Position numbers and translations under genes: made by a program | In this document: positions 52,174 through 60,665 of the stretch, one piece after another | How the letters are laid out: every line of letters begins with the position of its first letter | How positions within the stretch are numbered: position 1 is the first letter of the stretch | Notes under the pieces: model-generated | The model's database searches: none | Told to the model about the DNA's origin: nothing | Seen by the model: only the letters and a program-made list of their open reading frames with translations | Assembly (NCBI RefSeq): GCF_012927205.1 | Contig: NZ_JABBGC010000003.1 | Location: forward strand, 434,001-498,000 | Direction of reading: 5' to 3' | Origin: Chitinophaga fulva | GTDB taxonomy: Bacteria; Bacteroidota; Bacteroidia; Chitinophagales; Chitinophagaceae | DNA length: 64,000 nt

Positions 52174-55100
52174 TTAGAATTCCAGCTGTGCCCCAGCCAT
52201 CAATACTTTGTTTTGCGGATACATCAGGCGGTCCAGGCCACTATTGAGGATGTCTGTGCGGCCAATTTCAGGATCTGGTCCGGAGTATTTGGTGAACGTG
52301 AGAATATTCTGTGCACTTACGTACAGGCGTAACCGTGTAACTTTTATCTGTTGCAGGAGCTGCGGAGAGAAGGCATAACCGAGGGTTACGTTTTTCAGTC
52401 GCAGGTAGCTGCCGCTTTCGAGGAAGCGGGTGGATTCGCGGTTATTGTAGTTGGGATCGCCCAATACAGCACGGGGCACGTCGGTGTTGGTATTTTGTGG
52501 CGTCCAGGCATTGAGGGTACTCACGTCGAAGTTGCGGCCGGCGTCCATACCCTGCAGTTCGTATTTGTTGCCGTTGTAGATTTTGTTACCACCTACACCC
52601 TGCCAGAAAAGTTGCAGGTCGAAACCTTTCCATGCCACGCTCATATTCACGCCGTATTCAATTTTCGGGAAAGAGCTGCCTTTGTAGGTTTTATCAGCAT
52701 CGTTGATCACACCGTCGCCGTTGCTGTCTTTAAAGCGTACGTCACCTGGTTTGGCATCAGGCTGCAGCAGTTCACCTTTGCTGTTTTTGTAGGCAGCCAC
52801 TTCATCGGCTGACTGGAAGAGACCATCTGCTTCATACAGGTAGAAGGCGCCCACTTCGCTACCCACTTGTGTGGTGTTAGGAACAGGGCCGGTGCCGTAT
52901 TTGAGGCCGGTGCCATACAGTTTCTGTCCGTCGTTGGCGAGTGCCAGCACTTTGTTTTTCACCTGGCTAACGGTACCGGTTACACTGTAGCTCCAGTCGC
53001 CTTTTTTATCAGCCCAGGTCATTTCCAGTTCCCAACCGCTGTTTTTGAAACGGCCTACGTTGAGGATCGGGTTGTTCAAACCATTGCTGGGGCCCAGTTC
53101 TCTTCTGATCAACACATCGGAAGTGATGTTATTGAAATAGTTGAATGCACCGGTCAGTTTGTTGATGATAGCGAAGTCGAAACCGGCGTTGCGGCTGGTG
53201 TTGGTTTCCCAGCGCAGGTCTTTGTTACGCAGCTCCCAGGCAGCGCCACCAGGCCATGCTGTGCCACCGGCGCCCTGTACGGAACCACCGCCCCAACGGT
53301 TGTTAATTAAAATCAGCTGCTGGTGGTCATAAGCATTCAACACTTCTTCGTTACCCAGTTGACCGTAGCTGGCGCGCAGCTTCAGCATATTGAGCCAGGT
53401 GAGGCTTTGCATAAATGATTCGCTCTGGATGTTCCAGCCTACAGACACGGACGGGAAAGTACCATAACGGCGGTTAACGCCGAATTTGGAAGATCCGTCG
53501 CGGCGTACAGCCAGTTGCAGCAGGTATTTACCATCATAGGCATAGTTGACACGGCCCAGCCAGGAGAGGCGGTCCGTCTGCCAACGGGTACCGGTGGTGC
53601 TGAAGGTACCACCAGCGGCGCCATCCATCGTATTAAACAGCGGATCGAGGAAACCACCTGGTACGATATCAGAAGAGATCTGACCATCTTTCACGGAGTA
53701 GACCGTGGTTTTACCGTCAGCAGTAGCGAATACGTTGTTGTATGTTTTTTCCAGTGCGGTGTAACCGGCCAACAGGTTCAGGCTGTGTTTACCGAAGCTG
53801 CGATCGTAGTACAACAGGTTTTCCATCAGGCGTTGACGTTCGTTGCCACGGTTGTCCTGCAGCTGTGCAAACGGGATCAGCGGATCGTTGGCGTTAGCAC
53901 GGTACGGCGGATGATAAGCATAGGTGAAATAGTTGCTGTTCGCCAGGCTCAGGTTGGTCACGAACTTCATGCCTCTCAGCAGTTCGAGCGACAGGCGTGC
54001 GTTACCATTGAAATATTGTATCCTGTTGCTGTTATCGTTGTAGAAGTTCACCCCTACAGCATTCTCGAACTTAGGCAGCTGGTTGATCTGCAGCGCGTAA
54101 CCATATTTTTCCTTCTCATCGTATACTGGTAACAGTGGTGACTGGAAGTAGGCGTCTTTCACGCTATAGGGCACATCGCGACGTTCTGTTTCCGCGTATA
54201 CGAGGTTAGCTTCCACGGTGAGGCGGCCTTTTTTGTACTCGTTACGGGAGCGGATGGATTTCTTTTTAAAGTTAGAACCCAGGAAAGTACCTTTCTCATT
54301 GGTGATGTTACCGCTGAGGCCATAGGTAAAGTACTCGCTGCCGCCGGTGAGGTTCAGGCTGTAGTTCTCGCTGTTGCCCTGTTGCAGGATTTCATCCTGC
54401 CAGTTGGTGTTGGCAGTGATGCCGTTTTTCAGGTAAGCCGGTCTTTTTGTGCTGGCCGGAGCAGCATCGTACATCATGGTATGTACTTTCAGGTAACCGT
54501 CGGCATCGAGCAGGTGTTGTTTGCCGGTGGGGTTCACGATGCTGTACCAGGTATTGAATTCAATTTTTGGCGCACCCTTTTTGCCTTTTTTGGTGGTGAT
54601 GAGGATCACCCCGTTAGCAGCCACGGAACCGTAGATAGAGGCAGCGGCGCCGTCTTTCAGTACTTCTATAGAAGCAATATCGTTGTTGTTGAGGTAATAG
54701 GGGTCTGCGGGGCTGCCATCCACGATGAACAGCGGCTGGTGTGAGCCAAAGGTGCTGATACCACGCAGGCGGATATCGGCCATAGCGCCGGGAGCGCCGC
54801 CGGTGTTGGTAACAGTGAGGCCTGCCACTTTACCTTGCAGGGCATTGACAGGGTTGTTGCTGGCAACATTGGAAATTTCGCTTCCTTTTACGGAAGTGAT
54901 GGCACTGCTCACATTTCGTTTGCTTTGTGTGCCGTAGCCTACTACTACCACCTGGTCCAGTAGTTTGGTGGAAGCAGCAAGGGTAACGGTCAGCGGTCCA
55001 TTTCCGTTGACTGTTACCTCTTGTGTTTCATAACCGATGAAGGATACTTCCAGTACCGCACCTGGTTGCAGGTCGGTGAACCGGAAGCTGCCTTTCACGT

Positions 55101-55554
55101 CTGTGAGCATACCACGGGGAGTACCTTTTACGCGAACGCTAACGCCAGGCAGGGACTCACCGGTATTGGACTTCACCACGCCTTCCACCACTTTTTCCTG
55201 TGCCGGCTGAGCGGCAGTCAGCGCAGAAGTGGCCGGTGCTGCTTTCACCAGGATGATGTCTTCCGTCATCCTGAACTGTAGCGCCGTTGCGTGGCTGATT
55301 TCCTGGAGTAAACTTTCTACTGTCCTCTCTTTTTTATCGATGGTTACAGGTTTCAATTTTTCCAGATCATCAAGATTGTACGAGAATTTCAGGCGGGTAT
55401 TTTTCTCGAGGTACTGAATGACACTGAGTACCTTTGTCTGCCTGAATCCCACGTCAATCTTATCTTTCAATCCCTCTGCTATTTGCGCCCAACTTAGCAA
55501 AAGGGATGATAGGAGCATGGCACAGCATGCCCTTAGAAGGGATGTCTTCTTCAT
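52174..55554 (-). CDS. SusC/RagA TonB-dependent transporter with STN signalling domain
   Basis: A 1,126-residue outer-membrane transporter that imports oligosaccharide with TonB energy. After the signal peptide there is an STN domain (about 33-105, FRQTKVLSVIQYLEKNTRLKF), a carboxypeptidase-regulatory-like beta-sandwich (about 122-192, VVEGVVKSNTGESLPGVSVRVKG), the plug (about 200-310, VVVVGYGTQSKRNVSSAIT, IEVLKDGAAASIYG) and the 22-strand barrel ending ..GAQLEF. The STN domain marks it as the type that signals to the FecR anti-sigma factor encoded next to it. It is 35 bp after fecR, so the four genes sigma, fecR, susC and susD are probably linked. Confidence 0.96.
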   Translation of the reverse strand: MKKTSLLRACCAMLLSSLLLSWAQIAEGLKDKIDVGFRQTKVLSVIQYLEKNTRLKFSYNLDDLEKLKPVTIDKKERTVESLLQEISHATALQFRMTEDIILVKAAPATSALTAAQPAQEKVVEGVVKSNTGESLPGVSVRVKGTPRGMLTDVKGSFRFTDLQPGAVLEVSFIGYETQEVTVNGNGPLTVTLAASTKLLDQVVVVGYGTQSKRNVSSAITSVKGSEISNVASNNPVNALQGKVAGLTVTNTGGAPGAMADIRLRGISTFGSHQPLFIVDGSPADPYYLNNNDIASIEVLKDGAAASIYGSVAANGVILITTKKGKKGAPKIEFNTWYSIVNPTGKQHLLDADGYLKVHTMMYDAAPASTKRPAYLKNGITANTNWQDEILQQGNSENYSLNLTGGSEYFTYGLSGNITNEKGTFLGSNFKKKSIRSRNEYKKGRLTVEANLVYAETERRDVPYSVKDAYFQSPLLPVYDEKEKYGYALQINQLPKFENAVGVNFYNDNSNRIQYFNGNARLSLELLRGMKFVTNLSLANSNYFTYAYHPPYRANANDPLIPFAQLQDNRGNERQRLMENLLYYDRSFGKHSLNLLAGYTALEKTYNNVFATADGKTTVYSVKDGQISSDIVPGGFLDPLFNTMDGAAGGTFSTTGTRWQTDRLSWLGRVNYAYDGKYLLQLAVRRDGSSKFGVNRRYGTFPSVSVGWNIQSESFMQSLTWLNMLKLRASYGQLGNEEVLNAYDHQQLILINNRWGGGSVQGAGGTAWPGGAAWELRNKDLRWETNTSRNAGFDFAIINKLTGAFNYFNNITSDVLIRRELGPSNGLNNPILNVGRFKNSGWELEMTWADKKGDWSYSVTGTVSQVKNKVLALANDGQKLYGTGLKYGTGPVPNTTQVGSEVGAFYLYEADGLFQSADEVAAYKNSKGELLQPDAKPGDVRFKDSNGDGVINDADKTYKGSSFPKIEYGVNMSVAWKGFDLQLFWQGVGGNKIYNGNKYELQGMDAGRNFDVSTLNAWTPQNTNTDVPRAVLGDPNYNNRESTRFLESGSYLRLKNVTLGYAFSPQLLQQIKVTRLRLYVSAQNILTFTKYSGPDPEIGRTDILNSGLDRLMYPQNKVLMAGAQLEF

Positions 55555-55589
55555 AACGCATTTTGGTTGTTTAGATGTACCTGTGTGGA

Positions 55590-56609
55590 CTATTTACTGA
55601 TTGGTTGCACAAATAAAGTGTCGTTTTTTGTCACAGACTGCAGCCCATTGACAAAGCAAACTGCTGCCAGCACTTCATTCAGTGGTTTGTTGTTGAATAC
55701 GCCGTTAAAGCGGATAGGTTTATTTTTACGTGTAATTACTTTTACATTGATACCATACCAATACCCCAGTGTGGCCGCTATCTCATCGGGAGATGCGTTG
55801 TGGAAGACGAGGCGTCCGCTGCGCCATGCTTTTTCCCTTTCCGGATCAAATTTGTTTTTAACGAAGCGGGCATGTGCTTTACCTGTAGTCAATTGTTCAC
55901 CGGGTATTAATTCTGCGACAGTTGTTTCCTGTGCCACACGCACCTTTCCTTCCACAAGTGTTACGGCGGTATGTTCATCATACCGGTAAGCGCGCAATTT
56001 AAAGGCTGTTCCCAGGGCCTGTACCTGCAGGTTGCCTGTGCTCACCATAAATGGTTTGCCTTCTGCTTTGGCTACTTCAAACAGCGCCTCCCCTTCCAAT
56101 ATAAGGTTACGTTGCTGTTCGTTATAGCTGGCCGGCACTTTCAGTGTGCTGTGTGCATTCAGGATCACCAGACTTCCGTCTGCCAGCATTACCTGGCGAC
56201 GCAGGCTGTCACCCGCTTTAAAAAGCGTATAGGACTCATGCCCTGCAGCTGGTGTAGCAGTACGGTGTGCAGTCAGCCACCATGCAGCGGCAGCCAGTGG
56301 TAGTACAGCTGCGGCGGCGATACGGGCTATCCGTTTCCAGGAAATCCTTTTTACGGGTGTGTCAGCAACTTCCATAGCGGCTTTCAGCTTACCGAATTCG
56401 GCTTCCTTTTCTTCCGGCGTAATCCGCAAGCCTAAGCGGAACAGCCACTCCCGGGCTTTTGCCGCTTCTTCCTGCTTGTGGGGGTACCGTTCCAGCCAGT
56501 CTTCCCAAAACTGCACGTCCTTTTCGTTGCTGCGCAGGCAGTAACGAACGAATGAATCGTTCAAAATAAAGTCTTCCGCCTTATACTGCTGTAAGTCCAT
56601 GCCAGGCAT
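55590..56609 (-). CDS. FecR-family anti-sigma factor
   Basis: A 339-residue inner-membrane regulator that should hold the adjacent ECF sigma factor and receive a signal from the STN domain of the SusC protein. The N-terminal cytoplasmic part (to about 85) is followed by one membrane helix (IARIAAAAVLPLAAAAWWL), the FecR domain (RRQVMLADGSLVILNAHSTLKVP, GEALFEVAKAEGKPFMVSTGNLQVQALGTAFKLRAY) and a C-terminal DUF4974 (IRFNGVFNNKPLNEVLAAVCFVNGLQ). Length is normal. It lies 44 bp after the sigma gene. Confidence 0.94.
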   Translation of the reverse strand: MPGMDLQQYKAEDFILNDSFVRYCLRSNEKDVQFWEDWLERYPHKQEEAAKAREWLFRLGLRITPEEKEAEFGKLKAAMEVADTPVKRISWKRIARIAAAAVLPLAAAAWWLTAHRTATPAAGHESYTLFKAGDSLRRQVMLADGSLVILNAHSTLKVPASYNEQQRNLILEGEALFEVAKAEGKPFMVSTGNLQVQALGTAFKLRAYRYDEHTAVTLVEGKVRVAQETTVAELIPGEQLTTGKAHARFVKNKFDPEREKAWRSGRLVFHNASPDEIAATLGYWYGINVKVITRKNKPIRFNGVFNNKPLNEVLAAVCFVNGLQSVTKNDTLFVQPISK

Positions 56610-56653
56610 TTAACTATAAAGAGGGGGGTATGTTTATTTTTTTACCAAAGAAA

Positions 56654-57295
56654 TCAGGAAAAATTTTCCAGATCGATCAAAAGCAGCAGCAGTGCAATAA
56701 AAGTGGCATCGGTATATACTTCCCGGATGCGTACGAGGGCGTTGTGGATGGTATTATAAATGGTACGGGGGGTGGCCGCCGTTTTAACGGCTATTTCTTC
56801 TATGCTCAGGTCTTCGTAAAAACGCATCCTGATGAATTCTTTCTGACGGCTGGTGAGCAGCGCCAGCATTTTTTCCAGTTTTTCCTTTACCAGGCTGTCG
56901 GTTTCCTGGCGGATGAGCACCGTTTCATAAGGTTGCTCTTCCGGCTCGGGGAACAGCTGACTATCGGCCAGCACCGTGCCTTTCTGGTTTTTGGTTAACA
57001 GTTTATATAGTTTTCTTTTAAAGCAGATAAAGAGATACGCCTGAATATTTTCAGGCATACCGAGCTGATGACGCTTACGCCAGATGTCTACAAAAATATC
57101 GTTGATGGCTTCTTTCACCATGCCTTTGTCCAGCACTACTGAAATACCGTAGTGGTAGAAATTATCATAGAGGTCGTGGTAGATTTTATACAGTCCCTGT
57201 TCATTGTCCTGCTGCATTTCGTACCAGAAGCCGGCATAGTCCTTTTCACCGTACCTGCCTGCGCTGGATTCGGTTGAGCGTTGTGCATTAAGCAT
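56654..57295 (-). CDS. ECF-type RNA polymerase sigma-70 factor (SusC/FecR-linked)
   Basis: A 213-residue extracytoplasmic-function sigma factor that should transcribe the PUL. Region 2 (DLYDNFYHYGISVVLDKGMVKEAINDIFVDIWRKR) and region 4 helix-turn-helix (LTSRQKEFIRMRFYEDLSIEEIAVKTAATPRTIYNTIHNAL) are visible. The first 26 residues look unlike the family and the Met at codon 27 (57217) is a possible true start. A TTAATTTG near match to the -7 consensus lies about 50 bases upstream. The divergent M28 peptidase gene shares the 190-bp upstream gap. Confidence 0.92.
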   Translation of the reverse strand: MLNAQRSTESSAGRYGEKDYAGFWYEMQQDNEQGLYKIYHDLYDNFYHYGISVVLDKGMVKEAINDIFVDIWRKRHQLGMPENIQAYLFICFKRKLYKLLTKNQKGTVLADSQLFPEPEEQPYETVLIRQETDSLVKEKLEKMLALLTSRQKEFIRMRFYEDLSIEEIAVKTAATPRTIYNTIHNALVRIREVYTDATFIALLLLLIDLENFS

Positions 57296-57431
57296 ACAGC
57301 TGAGCGTTTTGGTTGGCCCGTAGGGAGCAATTGTTGTTCTGATTCTGGCGGCAAATTAATGGTTTAGATTGAAACAACAACTTCTTTTCTTGCCGGGGAC
57401 TGGTAAAACCACATCCTGCTTTTCGTATTTT

Positions 57432-57439
57432 TAATTTTG
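57432..57439 (+). promoter_or_regulatory. Bacteroidota -7 promoter element for the M28 peptidase gene
   Basis: TAATTTTG is an exact TAnnTTTG match, 46 bases before the TTG start proposed at 57486. Confidence 0.5.
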
Positions 57440-57485
57440 TTATTTTTATCAAGAATGGTTTTTGTTTATTATCAATCATCTTAAT

Positions 57486-59105
57486 TTGAAAGCACCCATC
57501 ATCTTTAGCATGGCCGCCTCCCTGCTGTGGCAGGGCATAAGGGCCCAGGATTCGTCCGCCATCCGGGCGATCAATGCCAACAGCTTCGCGAGACATATAC
57601 AGGTATTGGCGTCCGATGCCTTTGAAGGCCGTAAGCCCTTCACCCGCGGGGAAGACAGCGCCATCCATTACCTGGCGGCGCAGTTCAAAGCGCTGGGGCT
57701 GAAGCCTGGCAACGGCAACAGCTATTTCCAGGAAGTGCCGATGGTAGCTATCGGCTCCAAACCCGCCGGCAATATGGTGATCAAAGGCGCCCATGGCGAG
57801 GTGTCCTTACAATATCTCGACGACTATGTGGCCGCCACCCGCCGTGTGCAGGAGCAGGTAAGCATCCGCAATTCCGAACTGGTATTTGCCGGTTATGGTA
57901 TTGTAGCGCCGGAGTATAGGCATAACGACTACGCCGGCCTTGATGTAAAAGGCAAGACCGTCATCGTTATGATCAATGATCCCGGCTTTGCGGACAAAAG
58001 TCTTTTTAAAGGCCGCACCATGACCTACTACGGGCGGTGGACCTATAAATTCGAAGAAGCGTCGCGGCAGGGCGCTGCCGGGGTGATCATCATCCACGAA
58101 ACAGCCGCTGCCAGCTATCCCTGGAAAGTGGTGCGCAGCGGATGGTCCAACTCCAAACTGCATTTACAGACAGCTGACAATAACATGTCAAGGACCACTG
58201 TAGAAGGCTGGATCACCCAGGACGCCGCCAGAAAAATCTTCCAGCTGGCCGGCATCTCCCCGGATATCATGGAAAAAGCAAAACAAAAGGATTTTAAACC
58301 GGTAGATCTCCACCTGCAAACATCGCTGGTCATCAACAATACTATTAAAAAATCCACCTCCCATAACGTGTTGGCCATTCTGCAGGGCGCTAAAAAACCT
58401 GACGAATGTGTGGTATTTTCAGCGCACTGGGACCATTTCGGCATCGGTGAACCGGTAAAAGGCGATTCCATCTACAATGGCGCCGTAGACAATGCCACCG
58501 GCACCGCAGGTTTGCTGGAACTGGCCACCGCCTTCACCCAACTGAAACAAAAACCGGCGCGCTCCGTGCTCTTCCTCTCTGTTACCGGGGAAGAACAGGG
58601 CCTGCTCGGCTCCGAATACTATGCCGCCCATCCGGTGTTCAAGGCTGAAAAAACAGTGGCCGACATCAACCTCGACGTACTCAATACTTTCGGCCGCACC
58701 AAAGACGTGACCGTCATCGGTATGGGGCAGTCGGAACTGGATGAATATGCGCAGCGGGCCGCTGCCAAACAGGGCCGCATCACCGTACCGGAAGCTAATC
58801 CCGAAGGAGGCTGGTTTTTCCGCTCAGATCACTTTAACTTTGCTAAAAAGGGTGTCCCCGGTTTATACCTGGGCCCAGGCAACGACATTTTGGGCAAAGC
58901 TCCCGGCTCCGGAAAAGAAAAAACGGCAGAGTATAACCGTTTACGTTACCACTCCCCCGCTGATGAGTTTAATCCTGATACCTGGGTGATGGACGGCATG
59001 GTAGAAGATGTACGCCTCATGTTCGACGTTGGTTATACCCTCAGCAACGAAAGCACTTTCCCGCAATGGAAAAAAGGCTCCGAGTTCAAGGCGTACCGGA
59101 AATAA
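57486..59105 (+). CDS. M28-family zinc metallopeptidase
   Basis: A secreted aminopeptidase-like enzyme of about 539 residues. A protease-associated domain (HETAAASYPWKVVRSG) sits inside the catalytic domain. The five zinc-ligand positions are visible: His in FSAHWDHFGIG, Asp in GAVDNATG, Glu in VTGEEQGLLGS, Asp in INLDVLNTFG and His in FRSDHFNFAKKGVPG. The start is uncertain. TTG 57486 gives a clean signal peptide (MKAPIIFSMAASLLWQGIRAQ); TTG 57462 and ATG 57510 are alternatives, the latter shortening the signal. The MtfA-like gene follows after 18 bp. Confidence 0.92.
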   Translation: MKAPIIFSMAASLLWQGIRAQDSSAIRAINANSFARHIQVLASDAFEGRKPFTRGEDSAIHYLAAQFKALGLKPGNGNSYFQEVPMVAIGSKPAGNMVIKGAHGEVSLQYLDDYVAATRRVQEQVSIRNSELVFAGYGIVAPEYRHNDYAGLDVKGKTVIVMINDPGFADKSLFKGRTMTYYGRWTYKFEEASRQGAAGVIIIHETAAASYPWKVVRSGWSNSKLHLQTADNNMSRTTVEGWITQDAARKIFQLAGISPDIMEKAKQKDFKPVDLHLQTSLVINNTIKKSTSHNVLAILQGAKKPDECVVFSAHWDHFGIGEPVKGDSIYNGAVDNATGTAGLLELATAFTQLKQKPARSVLFLSVTGEEQGLLGSEYYAAHPVFKAEKTVADINLDVLNTFGRTKDVTVIGMGQSELDEYAQRAAAKQGRITVPEANPEGGWFFRSDHFNFAKKGVPGLYLGPGNDILGKAPGSGKEKTAEYNRLRYHSPADEFNPDTWVMDGMVEDVRLMFDVGYTLSNESTFPQWKKGSEFKAYRK

Positions 59106-59123
59106 ACAATAACACCCGGTAAA

Positions 59124-59912
59124 ATGATCATGGTACTATTCGGATTAATTATGATAGGGCTGATCCTGTTCTTGTATTTCAAGAACCTGGTCAAACGTCA
59201 CCAACTTAAGAAAACAGCAGTTCCCGATACCTACCGGGAACTGCTGCAAACACATGTACGCTATTACCAGCAACTCAACGAAGCAGATAAAAGTCGCTTT
59301 GAGCAACAGGTACAACGCTTCCTGAAAAGAACACATATCGAAGGCGTAGGTACAGCAGTAGAACCGCTCGACCGCGTATTGGTAGCTGCCAGCGCTATCA
59401 TCCCCATCTTCGGTTTTAAAAACTGGGAGTATTTTAATCTCACCAATGTTATCCTCTACCCGGACACCTTCGATGAATCATACCAATATGAAGGCAACCG
59501 CCGGAATATCCTGGGCATGGTAGGCAGCGGCGCGCTCAACGGACAGATGATCCTCTCCCGCTCTGCGCTGCGGGAAGGTTTCTCCAATACCACCGACAAA
59601 AGCAATACCGCCATCCATGAGTTTGTGCACCTGCTGGACAAAGCAGATGGCACGGTGGACGGACTGCCCACTAAATTGCTGGAACACAGTTATAGTATTC
59701 CCTGGCTCAGACTGGTGCACCAGACCATCCAGGAAATGGCAGAAGGCCGTACAGATATTAACCCGTACGGCGCCACCAATCAAGCAGAATTTTTTGCGGT
59801 AATTTCAGAGTACTTCTTTGAGCGGCCTGACCTGCTTTCGGAGAAACATCCCGAACTGTATAAAATGCTGACGCATATTTTCCAGCAGGACCCGGCTAAA
59901 AGTACGCTCTGA
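59124..59912 (+). CDS. MtfA-type zinc peptidase (M90 family)
   Basis: A 262-residue protein with an N-terminal hydrophobic anchor (residues 1-20) and the MtfA fold. The metal site is H165-E-F-V-H169 with a likely third ligand Glu in AEFFAVISEYFFERP (Glu222). MtfA in E. coli is an aminopeptidase that modulates the PTS regulator Mlc; that partner is not expected in Bacteroidota, so the role here is open. The stop codon abuts exactly the stop of the convergent gene (TGA|TCA). Confidence 0.9.
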   Translation: MIMVLFGLIMIGLILFLYFKNLVKRHQLKKTAVPDTYRELLQTHVRYYQQLNEADKSRFEQQVQRFLKRTHIEGVGTAVEPLDRVLVAASAIIPIFGFKNWEYFNLTNVILYPDTFDESYQYEGNRRNILGMVGSGALNGQMILSRSALREGFSNTTDKSNTAIHEFVHLLDKADGTVDGLPTKLLEHSYSIPWLRLVHQTIQEMAEGRTDINPYGATNQAEFFAVISEYFFERPDLLSEKHPELYKMLTHIFQQDPAKSTL

Positions 59913-60620
59913 TCAGGGTTTGACAGCTTTGTCTGAAAGTGCTTTCACAGCAGCTTTCAGTGCTTCTATTTCTTTTTGTTGTTGGAGGATATACAGCGTA
60001 AGCTCCTCAATTTTCTGCATTTGTTTGCGCTGCATGTCACCAAGGTCCAGTCCTTCCTGTTCTATGGTAGCTGCGGAAGGGATGTCCGGCAGATGTTTGT
60101 GTGTAGTAATGTGCTGCTGTACTTCCGCGAGCGATGGCAGTTTGTAACCGGGTTCGAAGACGTAGTCGGCCCAGTCGCCTAAGGTCACTTTCACTCTTTT
60201 TGCCGTCACGGTCCCTGCCACCGCCAACTCAGATTGTGGCCTGGCAGTGCCAATACCAACACGGCCATCATCCGTAATAATCAGCCGGGCAGCGCACATC
60301 CCACCACCTGTGCATCCGGCGTTGTCATAAGCCCAAAACTGCAGGCTATTACCATAACCATCGCCGGCCATGTTGTAGATAGTCCAAACTTTTGCCTGAC
60401 CTGGTTGGATTTTGACCGGATTTTCAATGGAGACGCGCCCTCCGAGGCTAGCGTCGCTGATTGAGCTGATCAGTGCGCCTCTCGATACTATATTTCCAGC
60501 CACATCCAGCTTCTGAGCAGGTGTAGTTATACCAATACCAATGCTTCCATTGAAGTCCGTGATTTGAGCAGACAGGAACACAGGAAATAACATTCCTAAA
60601 AAGGTAAGGGAATACTTCAT
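59913..60620 (-). CDS. Secreted fibre-like protein with C-terminal coiled coil
   Basis: A 235-residue exported protein (signal peptide MKYSLTFLGMLFPVFLSAQ). After it come short repeats of the tail-fibre/needle type (NGSIGIGITTPAQKLDVAGNIVSRG and later DGRVGIGTARPQSELAVAGTVTAKRVKV), then WADYVFEPGYKLPSLAEVQQHI and a C-terminal coiled coil of about 50 residues (LDLGDMQRKQMQKIEELTLYILQQQKEIEAL). Such proteins are common and unassigned in Bacteroidota and probably trimerize. It lies 45 bp after the STN-barrel gene on the same strand and may belong to that sigma/FecR operon. Confidence 0.75.
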   Translation of the reverse strand: MKYSLTFLGMLFPVFLSAQITDFNGSIGIGITTPAQKLDVAGNIVSRGALISSISDASLGGRVSIENPVKIQPGQAKVWTIYNMAGDGYGNSLQFWAYDNAGCTGGGMCAARLIITDDGRVGIGTARPQSELAVAGTVTAKRVKVTLGDWADYVFEPGYKLPSLAEVQQHITTHKHLPDIPSAATIEQEGLDLGDMQRKQMQKIEELTLYILQQQKEIEALKAAVKALSDKAVKP

Positions 60621-60665
60621 AGTTTAATACGGGTTAAATTTTGAACAAACTATCTGCAAGATCAA

